DNA of 64,000 nt from positions 186,001-250,000 of the forward strand of contig CANLWS010000009.1 of assembly GCA_947494925.1 (NCBI GenBank), given 5' to 3'. The number at the start of each line of letters is the position of its first letter. Position 1 is the first letter of the stretch. The position numbers were made by a program, and so were the translations under genes. Below are positions 35,934 to 47,841 of this stretch, in pieces. The DNA is from an uncultured Alteromonadaceae bacterium. Its GTDB lineage: Bacteria > Pseudomonadota > Gammaproteobacteria > Enterobacterales > Alteromonadaceae. The notes under the pieces were generated by a model, which was not told the DNA's origin, did not search any database, and worked only from the letters and a program-made list of their open reading frames with translations.

Positions 35934-37430
35934 ATGTCACTAATCCAACATATTATTGATGGCCAGCTTACCAAGGGCCAAAGTACCGAAACCACGCCGG
36001 TTTTTGACCCGGCCGCTGGCGAACAAACTAACGAAGTTCTGGTTGGAACCCCGGCTGATATCGATGCAGCAGTAGAAAGCGCAAAACGCGCGTTTCAGCA
36101 GTGGTCGAAAACACCGCCAACTAAACGTGCAGCAGTTATGTTCAGAATGCGCGATATTCTTGATCGCAGGCGAGATGAAGTGGCAACCACCATTTCCAGA
36201 GAACATGGCAAGACACACGATGATGCACTGGGTGAAGTCACCCGGGCTCTGGATGTGATCGAATATGCCTGTGGAATTGCAGAAAATTTAAAAGGCGATT
36301 TCAGTCGGGATGCCGCCACTGGCATTGATGTTTGTGGCGAACGTCAGGCAATAGGTGTCGTTGCAGGAATAACTCCGTTTAATTTTCCTGCCATGGTGCC
36401 ATTGTGGATGATCCCTATGGCGATTGCCTGCGGAAACTGCTTTGTACTGAAACCGTCAGAGCGTGATCCGTCCAGTGCAAATCTTATTCATGCCTTATAT
36501 GAAGAAGCAGGATTGCCCCCCGGCGTGCTAAATGTGGTGCATGGCGGCAAAGTGGCCGTAGACTCCTTGCTTGATCATAAGGATGTCCAGGCGATCAGTT
36601 TCGTTGGTTCAACGCCTATCGCAGAATATATTTATACCCGGGGATGTGCCTCCGGGAAGCGCGTACAGGCGCTGGGCGGGGCTAAGAATCACATGGTCAT
36701 TATGCCTGATGCCGACCTTGATCAAGCGGCTGACGCATTAATGGGCGCCGGGTTTGGCTCGGCAGGCGAACGTTGCATGGCCATAAGCGTTGCCGTTCCA
36801 ATCGGCGAGGAGACAGCGGACAAGCTAGTTGAAAAGCTTACTCCCAGAGTAGAAGCCCTTAAAATTGGTCCTTACCATCAACAAGGTGCTGAAATGGGTC
36901 CGGTTATCAGTCGCGATGCCCAAACCCGAATTAAGGGGTTAATTGACCAAGGCGAAGCTGAAGGTGCACAAGTGGTTGTGGATGGTCGGGATCTGAAAAT
37001 GCCAGGTTACGAAAGCGGATTCTGGGTTGGCGGTACGCTACTGGATCATGTTACCGAAAAGATGTCGGTATATAAGCAAGAAATTTTCGGTCCTGTCCTG
37101 TCGGTTTTGCGAGCAGACTCATACCAACAGGCAACGGATCTTATCAATGCCCATGAATATGGAAACGGCACCGCTATTTTCACCCGTGATGGCGATGCTG
37201 CGCGAGATTTTGCCGCGAACATTCAAGTGGGAATGGTAGGGGTGAATGTTCCCATCCCTGTGCCAGTTGCCTACCACAGCTTTGGTGGCTGGAAGCGCTC
37301 AATATTTGGTGCACATGGTATTTATGGGCCAGAGGCAATTCATTTCTATACCAAACTGAAAACGGTGACAACCCGCTGGCCTACAGGCATTCGATCCGGT
37401 GCGGAGTTCACTTTCCCGAGCATGAAATAA
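35934..37430 (+). CDS. mmsA: CoA-acylating (methyl)malonate-semialdehyde dehydrogenase
   Basis: Aldehyde dehydrogenase of 498 residues with MmsA hallmarks: GITPFNFPAMVPLWM, the glycine-rich SFVGSTPIAEYIY, and the catalytic Cys in GSAGERCMAIS. The Glu general base of ordinary ALDHs is replaced by Asn in GGAKNHMVIMPDA, as in this CoA-dependent class. It converts malonate semialdehyde to acetyl-CoA and methylmalonate semialdehyde to propionyl-CoA with CO2 release, the exit step of reductive pyrimidine breakdown. It starts 9 nt after the transaminase stop. Confidence 0.93.
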   Translation: MSLIQHIIDGQLTKGQSTETTPVFDPAAGEQTNEVLVGTPADIDAAVESAKRAFQQWSKTPPTKRAAVMFRMRDILDRRRDEVATTISREHGKTHDDALGEVTRALDVIEYACGIAENLKGDFSRDAATGIDVCGERQAIGVVAGITPFNFPAMVPLWMIPMAIACGNCFVLKPSERDPSSANLIHALYEEAGLPPGVLNVVHGGKVAVDSLLDHKDVQAISFVGSTPIAEYIYTRGCASGKRVQALGGAKNHMVIMPDADLDQAADALMGAGFGSAGERCMAISVAVPIGEETADKLVEKLTPRVEALKIGPYHQQGAEMGPVISRDAQTRIKGLIDQGEAEGAQVVVDGRDLKMPGYESGFWVGGTLLDHVTEKMSVYKQEIFGPVLSVLRADSYQQATDLINAHEYGNGTAIFTRDGDAARDFAANIQVGMVGVNVPIPVPVAYHSFGGWKRSIFGAHGIYGPEAIHFYTKLKTVTTRWPTGIRSGAEFTFPSMK

Positions 37431-37464
37431 CTAACAAAGAATAATAACAGACATGGAGAAACTT

Positions 37465-38334
37465 ATGTCCAGATTACGAGGTGGCCTGATACAGATGGGC
37501 TTGAAATCATCAACTGATAACGATCCCGAAACGATCCGCAAAGCTATGATTGAGGCACATTTGCCTTTAATTGATGAGGCTGGGCAACAAGGTGTGCAGG
37601 TTCTGTGTTTTCAGGAAGTGTTCACACAACCCTATTTCTGCCCAAGTCAGGACAGTAAATGGTATGCCAGTGCTGAACGAATTCCAGATGGTCCTACCGT
37701 TAAATTGATGCAGGAATACGCTAAAAAGTATCAGATGGTGATTGTAGTTCCTATCTACGAGCAGGATGACGTGACCGGTGTTTATTATAATACTGCTGCT
37801 GTCATAGATGCAGATGGTAGTTACCTGGGCAAATATCGTAAAACCCACATTCCTCAGGTGGCGGGTTTCTGGGAGAAGTTTTTCTTTAAACCGGGTTCTT
37901 CAGACTGGCCAGTATTCCATACCCAGTATTGCAAATTGGGCGTGTATATTTGTTATGACCGTCACTTTCCTGAAGGTTGGCGAGCACTTGCATTAAATGG
38001 GGCAGAGTACATAGTCAACCCTTCGGCCACCGTCGCCGGATTGTCTGAGTATCTGTGGAAGTTGGAACAGCCGGCTGCTGCTGCCGCAAATGGCTGCTGG
38101 ATTGGCGCGATTAATCGTGTCGGACATGAACAGCCTTGGGACATCGGTGAATTCTACGGCCAGACTTATTTTGTTAACCCAAGAGGGCAAATAGAAAAGC
38201 AAGCAAGCCGCGATCAGGATGAACTTATTATTCATGATATGGATATGGGTATGGTGCAGGAAGTCAGAAATACCTGGCAGTTTTTCCGGGACCGTCGCCC
38301 AAGTACCTATGAGCCGCTTACTCGTGGCGAATAA
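37465..38334 (+). CDS. Beta-ureidopropionase (N-carbamoyl-beta-alanine amidase)
   Basis: Nitrilase-superfamily enzyme of 289 residues. The catalytic triad is visible: Glu in LCFQEVFTQPY, Lys in KYRKTHIPQ and Cys in GVYICYDRHFPEGW. It hydrolyses N-carbamoyl-beta-alanine to beta-alanine, CO2 and ammonia (and the methyl homologue from thymine). ATG 37465 has a GGAGA site; the ATG at 37453 would add four residues and overlap that site. Confidence 0.92.
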   Translation: MSRLRGGLIQMGLKSSTDNDPETIRKAMIEAHLPLIDEAGQQGVQVLCFQEVFTQPYFCPSQDSKWYASAERIPDGPTVKLMQEYAKKYQMVIVVPIYEQDDVTGVYYNTAAVIDADGSYLGKYRKTHIPQVAGFWEKFFFKPGSSDWPVFHTQYCKLGVYICYDRHFPEGWRALALNGAEYIVNPSATVAGLSEYLWKLEQPAAAAANGCWIGAINRVGHEQPWDIGEFYGQTYFVNPRGQIEKQASRDQDELIIHDMDMGMVQEVRNTWQFFRDRRPSTYEPLTRGE

Positions 38335-38372
38335 AAATCAACCCTTAAGTTGAAAATGAGCTAGGAAGAAGC

Positions 38373-41304
<2,932 letters not shown>

Positions 41305-41317
41305 ACCTCAGACAGAC

Positions 41318-41341
41318 AACTGGTTCCTTGTGGAGCCAGTT
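41318..41341 (+). terminator. Stem-loop after the pyrimidine operon
   Basis: AACTGGTTCC-TTGT-GGAGCCAGTT, a 10-bp stem with one G-U pair, 14 nt after the hydA stop. The T-run is poor, so it may stabilise the 3' end or be Rho-assisted. Confidence 0.55.
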
Positions 41342-41571
41342 ATCTCTCCCGAATTACAACTATTCAACAATCCATTCACTATCCGGCAATAAGTCGTAAA
41401 GATACAGATACTTACCGCACTCCGATTGCAAAACTCATATTCACTTCCAGTATCTCAACTGAGAGGAAATTGAGGTAAAATTAAGCAATCAACCGGGCAT
41501 TAAGCCAATCCGTGTTAGTAAAACGTTCCTCCTGTATTAAATAATCCAAGTTCACTGTTGAGTTAAACAAA

Positions 41572-42246
41572 ATGACAAATCAGTCCCACAAACTCCATGA
41601 AGACATATTGGCAATTTCTTGCGCCTGTGTGTTGGTTTCTCTGGGTGTGGTTTTGTTTAATTCGCATGGGTTGCTAGCTGGTGGAACCGCAGGGGTTGCT
41701 CTAATTACCTCGAATTTATTGCCAGTCAGTTTCGGGCTTTTATTTTTTCTGGTGAATTTGCCTTTTTATTACCTGGCCTGGAAGCAACTGGGTAAACGTT
41801 TCACCTTGAACACTTTCATTTCAGTAAGCCTGATTTCATTGTTCACCGAAAATATGCACAGGGTCATCCAGATCCAGGATGTGCACCCTGTATTCGCTGC
41901 TATAGGTGGTGGTATGTTAATTGGTGTTGGGCTGTTGATTATGTTCAGACATAAATCCAGTCTCGGAGGATTAGGCATACTGGCTTTTTATCTGCAGAAT
42001 CGATTTAATCTTCGAGCGGGTACGTTTCAGATGATAGTGGATTGTTCCATATTGGGCCTTTCAGCTGTTTTGTTTCCACTGGAAATTGTGGTGCTATCCG
42101 TTATTGGTGCTATCACCTTAAATATTTTGTTAGTGGTTAATCACAAACCAGATAGATACCAAATTAGAAAGAACCCAGACTTTATTAATATTGAACTGGA
42201 AGTATACGAAGAAATGAACGAAGAACTCTTGAGCACGGCTAAATAA
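41572..42246 (+). CDS. YitT/DUF161-family membrane protein
   Basis: Protein of 224 residues with five to six membrane segments and the YitT repeat: LLAGGTAGVALITS and SSLGGLGILAFYLQNRF are the family's paired glycine motifs. Some YitT relatives are linked to small-molecule export, but the substrate here is unknown. Alone between two terminators. No clear ribosome-binding site. Confidence 0.85.
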   Translation: MTNQSHKLHEDILAISCACVLVSLGVVLFNSHGLLAGGTAGVALITSNLLPVSFGLLFFLVNLPFYYLAWKQLGKRFTLNTFISVSLISLFTENMHRVIQIQDVHPVFAAIGGGMLIGVGLLIMFRHKSSLGGLGILAFYLQNRFNLRAGTFQMIVDCSILGLSAVLFPLEIVVLSVIGAITLNILLVVNHKPDRYQIRKNPDFINIELEVYEEMNEELLSTAK

Positions 42247-42247
42247 A

Positions 42248-42270
42248 AAAGGCCAGTTTAGCTGGCCTTT
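42248..42270. terminator. Bidirectional terminator
   Basis: AAAGGCCAG-TTTAG-CTGGCCTTT hairpin between convergent genes; A-run on the left, T-run on the right. Confidence 0.88.
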
Positions 42271-42278
42271 GATGTGAA

Positions 42279-43370
42279 CTATAACTGGATAACCAAACCT
42301 TGTTCCGGTGGAATGCTACCCTCACAGACCTGTTTATATATTGACGCCAATCCCTCTACACCTTCAATAAATTCCATTTTTAACCAGTTGGCACTTTTCA
42401 GCGATGATTGAACCATAAAGCCAGCAGATTTCTTTTCAAACTCCACCGGCCCCCAGTCTTTCAACCTTTTCTGAATGTGCCCGGGGGCAAAGAAGAATTC
42501 GCTGCGATTTGGATCAACACCAGTATCCTCACTGGCCTCATCCCAATGGGTCAGTCCCACTCTAATGCAATATTTCATATTATCAGAGAAATGAGATTGT
42601 AATTTCCCCAATAGCTCACTGTTGCCCGACATATCAACGATCACTGTAGGTAAGGATGCGTCCAGCGAACTCAGATCATCATAAGAACAGGTATCTTCAT
42701 ATATGCCGAGGCTTTCCACCCAACTTTTATTCCGACCTGATGTTAATCCAATTGTCTTTGGCGCATTTTTATCGTCAGCCAACGCATAGCCCAGCCCCAG
42801 ACTGGTTTTACTGGATGCACTGATGATCAGGATCTGGCTCGCACCAAACCAGTCTCTGTCCTGTAAACTATCCCAGATGCAAAATGAAGTGATGTGTAAT
42901 GGCCACAACAGCATACGCAGATTATCCATGGAAGAGTCATAGCCAGGTTCTGCGTTCACTCTTCGATAAGTATTGTAACCTGGCGGCAATGAGGCGCGAT
43001 GGGAGGCCCCATCAATAATACGATGCGCGTTAACATTCACATTTTGCATTCTCAAATAAGGCTTAGGTGGAAAATAGCCAAACAGCCTTTCGCCTTCCTT
43101 AACATCTTCAACGCCGCTGGCAACGACATCAGCAAACCCCCAAACAGGTAGCATACCCCAAGCTCCCTGTTCATCTCCTGCAGGTGGAAAGAACTGCCAA
43201 TAGCCCAGTTGTTCACCTATTGCTCCATAGGTGATGTTGTTTGCGCTAAAGCCAAACTTATCGACTTTCAGTAGTAACTCACCCTCTGCGACAGATTCAT
43301 GTTCATTGTCTGTCAGCTGTACCAGACGACTTTGGGTCAGTTTCGATTTGTTAACCTGAAATTCTTGCAT
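42279..43370 (-). CDS. DUF2855 family protein
   Basis: Protein of 363 residues resembling DUF2855 (FSANNITYGAIGEQLGYWQFFPP near the start). It has a diverged medium-chain dehydrogenase-like layout: an N-terminal GroES-like part, then a Rossmann-like segment (QILIISASSKTSLGLGYAL, ~170-200). The zinc ligands of alcohol dehydrogenases are not seen. It follows the flavoprotein gene by 14 nt and is co-transcribed with it, and the pair recurs in other bacteria as far as I recall. Reaction unknown. Confidence 0.8.
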   Translation of the reverse strand: MQEFQVNKSKLTQSRLVQLTDNEHESVAEGELLLKVDKFGFSANNITYGAIGEQLGYWQFFPPAGDEQGAWGMLPVWGFADVVASGVEDVKEGERLFGYFPPKPYLRMQNVNVNAHRIIDGASHRASLPPGYNTYRRVNAEPGYDSSMDNLRMLLWPLHITSFCIWDSLQDRDWFGASQILIISASSKTSLGLGYALADDKNAPKTIGLTSGRNKSWVESLGIYEDTCSYDDLSSLDASLPTVIVDMSGNSELLGKLQSHFSDNMKYCIRVGLTHWDEASEDTGVDPNRSEFFFAPGHIQKRLKDWGPVEFEKKSAGFMVQSSLKSANWLKMEFIEGVEGLASIYKQVCEGSIPPEQGLVIQL

Positions 43371-43384
43371 ATCCGACGCCTCCG

Positions 43385-44788
43385 TTAAGCTTGCGCCACT
43401 TGTGCCAGATAACCCTGCAATTTGGCCATGGCTGCCTGAGAGTTGCCTCGTAGCCGCCCAAGGATTTGCATTTTTTCAGCGTCATCTGGTTGCACGCTGT
43501 GAACCAACCTGGCAAATCCATCCAGCCTGTTTTCGAATAGCCATTTACGTAGGCCCTCGTCCTGAGACCAGATGTGTTGGTTCATCATAAATGCGGCAGT
43601 CAGACGCAGCCAATCAATATCAGAGTTCGGCAAAGGCACCACATTGCACAATTTGTTTTTCACCTCTTCAGGATAGGCAGATTCAACATGGGCAATAAAT
43701 GCGGCACTGAAAACAGGTTGATAGGAGCGAACTGTTTGCGGTGTGATCAGATTACCTTCAAAAATCGGTTTCATTGCCAGGTTACTGATGGCGCTGGCAG
43801 AGCAATCAACATGAACAATATTGCTGTTTGTGGGTATCGCCCCCTGTTCCAATACAATTTCGTTATCACGAATATCAGTGACACGACCTTTACGCACAAT
43901 GTTTTTAATCTTGCGTAATTCTGTCAATTCCATCTGACTGATAGTCGCTCCATGGAACATTTTCGGCCAGACGTTTGTGTCAATGCGCAGGAAAACGCCC
44001 GCTTTTTCCAGGCGTTTAAACATATCTTCGATAGATTCAGACTCGGCGATAGCTTCCATTTGCGCTGCTTGTGCACCTATGGTGTCAGCGAAAAATTCCT
44101 CGGTCGGTTGAGTGTTTTTGCGATCAAGCAACCAGGCATCCCGTGGCATAATCCATTGAATGGTATCGGGATCGACGCCATTTTCCAGCAACCACAAGCA
44201 CGCATCAATACCGGTTTTACCGCCGCCTATCACCACGTAACCTTCGGGCTTTCTGGTGATTTTTGGTAAATCATTAAGAGGCATAAACCAGGAATTTTCG
44301 CTGATTGAGAAGGCTGGTGTATGAGTAGAGGGTACTGTGGTTTTAAGGTAAGTAGCATCCACCGTTTTCTTGTTCACAGTAACTATGTGTTTTTCACCTG
44401 TCAGAATATTTTCGAATTCGCCATTACCCTTGTATTCACACATTGGGAAATACTGAACCCGTCCACTCGGCAGAAAGCGTTCACGCATTACATTATCGAA
44501 GTAAGCACTAACTTCTACACCGGACGCCAATTCATTTAACCCTTTGTTTAAACCCACTTCATCTTTATTACCGCTGCTCAGCTCGCGTGAACTCACGCCA
44601 TAAAAAGCTGAAGGCTGGTGAAGGGTGACAAATGGATAAGCGACATTCCAGTGCCCGCCAGGTTTATGAAATTTGTCTACGATAATGATGTTTGAATCAG
44701 TCTCAGTAAGCAGAGTATCCGCAAACGCCATGCCGACAGCACCGCTGCCAACGATCAAATAATCTGTGTTATGTGTTACTTCGGACAT
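43385..44788 (-). CDS. NAD(P)/FAD-dependent oxidoreductase, FMO-like
   Basis: Protein of 467 residues. The FAD motif YLIVGSGAVGMAFA is at the N-terminus (~10-24) and a second dinucleotide motif, VVIGGGKTGIDACLWLL, at ~residue 180, the two-nucleotide layout of flavin monooxygenases. The FxGxxxHxxx(Y/F) FMO signature was not found, so the name is kept general. With DUF2855 it forms a two-gene operon opposite a TetR regulator, suggesting an inducible oxidation of a hydrophobic or aromatic compound. Confidence 0.83.
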   Translation of the reverse strand: MSEVTHNTDYLIVGSGAVGMAFADTLLTETDSNIIIVDKFHKPGGHWNVAYPFVTLHQPSAFYGVSSRELSSGNKDEVGLNKGLNELASGVEVSAYFDNVMRERFLPSGRVQYFPMCEYKGNGEFENILTGEKHIVTVNKKTVDATYLKTTVPSTHTPAFSISENSWFMPLNDLPKITRKPEGYVVIGGGKTGIDACLWLLENGVDPDTIQWIMPRDAWLLDRKNTQPTEEFFADTIGAQAAQMEAIAESESIEDMFKRLEKAGVFLRIDTNVWPKMFHGATISQMELTELRKIKNIVRKGRVTDIRDNEIVLEQGAIPTNSNIVHVDCSASAISNLAMKPIFEGNLITPQTVRSYQPVFSAAFIAHVESAYPEEVKNKLCNVVPLPNSDIDWLRLTAAFMMNQHIWSQDEGLRKWLFENRLDGFARLVHSVQPDDAEKMQILGRLRGNSQAAMAKLQGYLAQVAQA

Positions 44789-44866
44789 TGCCTAACCTCC
44801 GGATCAGGGTATTGATTGACGTGTTCTCTCGCGGTCATATACCATCAGAGTATAACCGCAGCTAAA

Positions 44867-44903
44867 TATAACAGTGTTATAGATACTATATAACACTGTT
44901 ATA
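44867..44903. promoter_or_regulatory. Two TetR operators, TATAACA-S-TGTTATA
   Basis: 44867-44881 and 44889-44903 are perfect 7-1-7 palindromes, TATAACA(G)TGTTATA and TATAACA(C)TGTTATA, centres 22 bp apart (two helical turns). They lie 39 nt before the TetR start and 78 nt before the flavoprotein start, so one regulator can control both directions. Confidence 0.82.
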
Positions 44904-44942
44904 TTTTGCAAATAGATTATTTACTGACCGATTAATAATTGA

Positions 44943-45524
44943 ATGAATGAGACAAAAAGTAAGATTTTAGAAGCCACGTCGGAATTATTCCTTGAAGGTG
45001 GGATCGCGGCGCTCAGCGTCAGGGCGATATCAAAAAAGGCGGGATTATCAACTATCGGGATCTACAGCCATTTCCAAGGTAAACAAGGGATACTGGATAC
45101 CTTGTATATCGAAGGGTTTGAAATGGTAGAACAAGGTATGCAGGTGCTAGACGAAAATATGTCTGGAAAACAGGCAATATTGGAAGCAACACGCAATTAT
45201 CTGGATATCGTGGAAAAACATGAGGCCCATTATCGATTGATTTTTGGCGAAACTGACAGTGCTTATTCCCCCGGAGAAGAAGCTAGACAGGCAGGTGCGA
45301 AAGCCTTCTACAAATTGACCAAAGTCGTTTCTACCTTGTTGCCAACAGATGTAACACTGGAACAGAAACAAGAAGCCGCGATGCAGATATGGTCAGTCAC
45401 TCATGGCTACGTGAACCTGACACATCATCCGGTGACTGAATTAGTTGATATGTCCAACTGGAAAGACAGAGTGCTTACAGCTGTAGAATTTATGATCGAT
45501 GCCATTGAATCCCGGCAAAATTGA
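44943..45524 (+). CDS. TetR-family transcriptional regulator
   Basis: Protein of 193 residues. The N-terminal HTH spans ~1-60 (ILEATSELFLEGGIAALSVRAISKKAGLSTIGIYSHFQGKQ, where the last part is the usual recognition helix and YxHF motif). The C-terminal ligand domain is ~65-190. It is divergent from the flavoprotein/DUF2855 operon with two palindromic operators between, so local repression plus autoregulation is expected. Inducer unknown. Confidence 0.92.
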   Translation: MNETKSKILEATSELFLEGGIAALSVRAISKKAGLSTIGIYSHFQGKQGILDTLYIEGFEMVEQGMQVLDENMSGKQAILEATRNYLDIVEKHEAHYRLIFGETDSAYSPGEEARQAGAKAFYKLTKVVSTLLPTDVTLEQKQEAAMQIWSVTHGYVNLTHHPVTELVDMSNWKDRVLTAVEFMIDAIESRQN

Positions 45525-45661
45525 CCGCCTAACCTGAGGTCACTTAACCTGGCTTATCCAAACCTCAAGTTACGCAGTAACATACGTATTCATCTGCCAG
45601 CTTTGCCATGTCGTGCCATTATTGTTTGATACCTGATATCGACAACTTCCGGGAAAAACCA

Positions 45662-47377
45662 ATGCTTCACAATAAGTCAGCAATTCTGCTGTTAGCTATA
45701 GTACTTTCGGTGATTCCTTTTTTATCACAAAGCATTGAAGACACCAGTTTTCTGGACGAGCCCGAGCATATTTTCTGGCATGATCTAACGCAACTCCCAA
45801 CGCTTAAACTCACTTTCGATGGCACTCAGTGGAACCAGCTTCTTGACTCCACATGGGATGATCGAAATGAAGTAAGTGCTAACTTGGTGTATACACTAGC
45901 AGGTCAGGAATATAGCCTGGAAAACATAGGTGTAAAACTCAGCGGCAATACCAGCTTTACGTTGCCGGAAAACGCGTTCGACCCATTTATCCAAGCTAAT
46001 TTCACACTGGATTTTGACGAGTTTGTGGATGATCAGACGCTGAGCGGAATCTCTGCTTTAAAACTAAAACGGTTTAAAGATGATTCGACCTTTGTTCACG
46101 AACCCTTATCCAATCAGATTATGCATAACTTTGGGATCTGGACAGTACATTCCTCTACTTATGTGCGAGTTGAAATTGAAGTTGCCGGTCGTGGCATTAT
46201 TTATTTTGGCATGTACCGATTGAACGAGAGCGTGAATCGCCACGAGTATATAGACAAGCGATTTGATTCCGACAATGATGGGGGCTTTGTCTGGCAGGGC
46301 AATCACAAACGTTATGGCGCAGCATTATTCTCCAGAATCACGCCTGAATGGGAAGGTGTTGGCGACTTTGACGATGCCAGCTTTGAATACAAAGGAAAAG
46401 GCAGCAAATTTGATGAAGGAAAGGCGCAACTAGTTGAACTTGCACAAAATTTTACTTCCTTGACCGGCACTGAATTCAAAGAATATGCAGTGCGGCATAT
46501 CAATATGCCGCTTTTACTGAAGAGCCTGGCCGCTGAGGCTGTGTTAGGACACTGGGACGGATTTTGGGGCAACGGCAATAACTACATGTTCTATATTGAT
46601 GAACGGGAAGTATTGCACTTTATTCCGTTCGATACTGACAATACACTTGGGACGTCCCTCATCGTCAGTGACGCAGGCGAACAAAACCCTTTTGAATTTG
46701 GTTTGTCGCGCTCTGCGCCGCCTTTAGTGACGAAAATCCTTGGGATCGAAGAGTATAGGCAACAATTTGCTCAATATCTTTATCAACTCGTTAGCCAGCA
46801 AGAATTGATGGCGGAAGACTACGCGGTAAAGTGGATTCAGCAAGCACATGATTTAATCGACGGGCATTTGCAAAATGTAACCGGGGACAATCAAACCATT
46901 GCCGACAGACCCGCCAACTGGGGGAATCAGGATGACTACCGCTTGTTTGAATTGGAAACAGGAAAAAATTGGTACCGAACTAAAAAAGAATCCATTTTAG
47001 CCGCAGTTGGTGCACCAACGGCCAATGCTGGAGAAGATATTCAAGTAGAAGTTGATGAAGAGTTCCAACTCAACGGTTCTGGCTCTGCTGACCCTGATGG
47101 TCAAATAGATAGGTTCTCCTGGTCCACAGGTACTGATGGAGAAACTATCAGTCATAGCTTCTCTGCAGCAGGCGAATACACTGTTACTTTGACAGTCACA
47201 GATGATAATGGGTTTTCAGCCAACGACGATGTAATTGTCACCGTTAGCGCTAAAACTCAACCTGTTCCTACACCGACGCCCACAGGAAGCAGTAGTGGCG
47301 GGAGTTTTCATCCTTTTTTCCAGCTTTCACTTTTGTTAATACTGGTGAGCAGACGCAGACAACTCAGACTCAGATAA
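45662..47377 (+). CDS. Secreted CotH-kinase-like protein with PKD domain and GlyGly-CTERM-like tail
   Basis: Protein of 571 residues: signal peptide (SAILLLAIVLSVIPFLSQS), a CotH-like region (~30-450; VKLSGNTSF, GMYRLNESVNR, and WGNGNNYMFYIDE with FIPFDTDNTLG, the atypical kinase's metal/catalytic block), a PKD domain (~460-545; SADPDGQIDRFSWSTG, YTVTLTVTDDNG), a Pro-Thr linker, and a C-terminal SSSGGS plus hydrophobic plus RRRQLRLR tail that looks like a GlyGly-CTERM (rhombosortase) signal. It should be anchored at or released from the cell surface after processing. ATG 45662 opens the signal peptide; 45608 is too far upstream. Confidence 0.82.
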   Translation: MLHNKSAILLLAIVLSVIPFLSQSIEDTSFLDEPEHIFWHDLTQLPTLKLTFDGTQWNQLLDSTWDDRNEVSANLVYTLAGQEYSLENIGVKLSGNTSFTLPENAFDPFIQANFTLDFDEFVDDQTLSGISALKLKRFKDDSTFVHEPLSNQIMHNFGIWTVHSSTYVRVEIEVAGRGIIYFGMYRLNESVNRHEYIDKRFDSDNDGGFVWQGNHKRYGAALFSRITPEWEGVGDFDDASFEYKGKGSKFDEGKAQLVELAQNFTSLTGTEFKEYAVRHINMPLLLKSLAAEAVLGHWDGFWGNGNNYMFYIDEREVLHFIPFDTDNTLGTSLIVSDAGEQNPFEFGLSRSAPPLVTKILGIEEYRQQFAQYLYQLVSQQELMAEDYAVKWIQQAHDLIDGHLQNVTGDNQTIADRPANWGNQDDYRLFELETGKNWYRTKKESILAAVGAPTANAGEDIQVEVDEEFQLNGSGSADPDGQIDRFSWSTGTDGETISHSFSAAGEYTVTLTVTDDNGFSANDDVIVTVSAKTQPVPTPTPTGSSSGGSFHPFFQLSLLLILVSRRRQLRLR

Positions 47378-47419
47378 TTGCACAGCCTCTCGATGAAGTA
47401 CGCAGATCGGTGTGATGCG

Positions 47420-47839
47420 TTAACGAGCAAACAATTGTGTAGTATCTTTAAACGCTTTGAATTCCAGCGCGTTACCATTGGGATCAAGCAAAAACATGGT
47501 TGCCTGCTCCCCAGTCTGACCAGCAAATCTTACGTAGGGCTCAATCACAAATTGAATTTCTGCCTGCTTCAGGCGCACTGACAACTTTTGCCAATCCGGC
47601 CATTCCAACACAACGCCAAAGTGCGGCACTGGCACGGATTTGTTGTCAACATCATTATGTGAAGGCATTGTGGGCATCTCAGCTACAAGATGGGTGACAA
47701 GTTGGTGACCAAAAAAATTCCAGTCAATCCATCCATCAGACTCCCGGCCTTTTTCACAGCCCAACAGCTCGCCGTAAAAGGTTTCGGACGCGGCCAGGTC
47801 AATGACCGGAATAGCGAGGTGGAAAGGACAGAGCGTCAT
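47420..47839 (-). CDS. VOC-superfamily (glyoxalase-like) protein
   Basis: Protein of 139 residues forming one complete pair of VOC modules: [23 protein letters not shown] at the start and [15 protein letters not shown] at the end. The metal ligands His (PFHLA), His (PHFGV) and Glu (ALEFK) are conserved. Could be a dioxygenase-like or resistance-type protein. It follows the aldehyde dehydrogenase by 2 nt, so the two are co-transcribed and may act on related aldehydes. Confidence 0.85.
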   Translation of the reverse strand: MTLCPFHLAIPVIDLAASETFYGELLGCEKGRESDGWIDWNFFGHQLVTHLVAEMPTMPSHNDVDNKSVPVPHFGVVLEWPDWQKLSVRLKQAEIQFVIEPYVRFAGQTGEQATMFLLDPNGNALEFKAFKDTTQLFAR

Positions 47840-47841
47840 GA

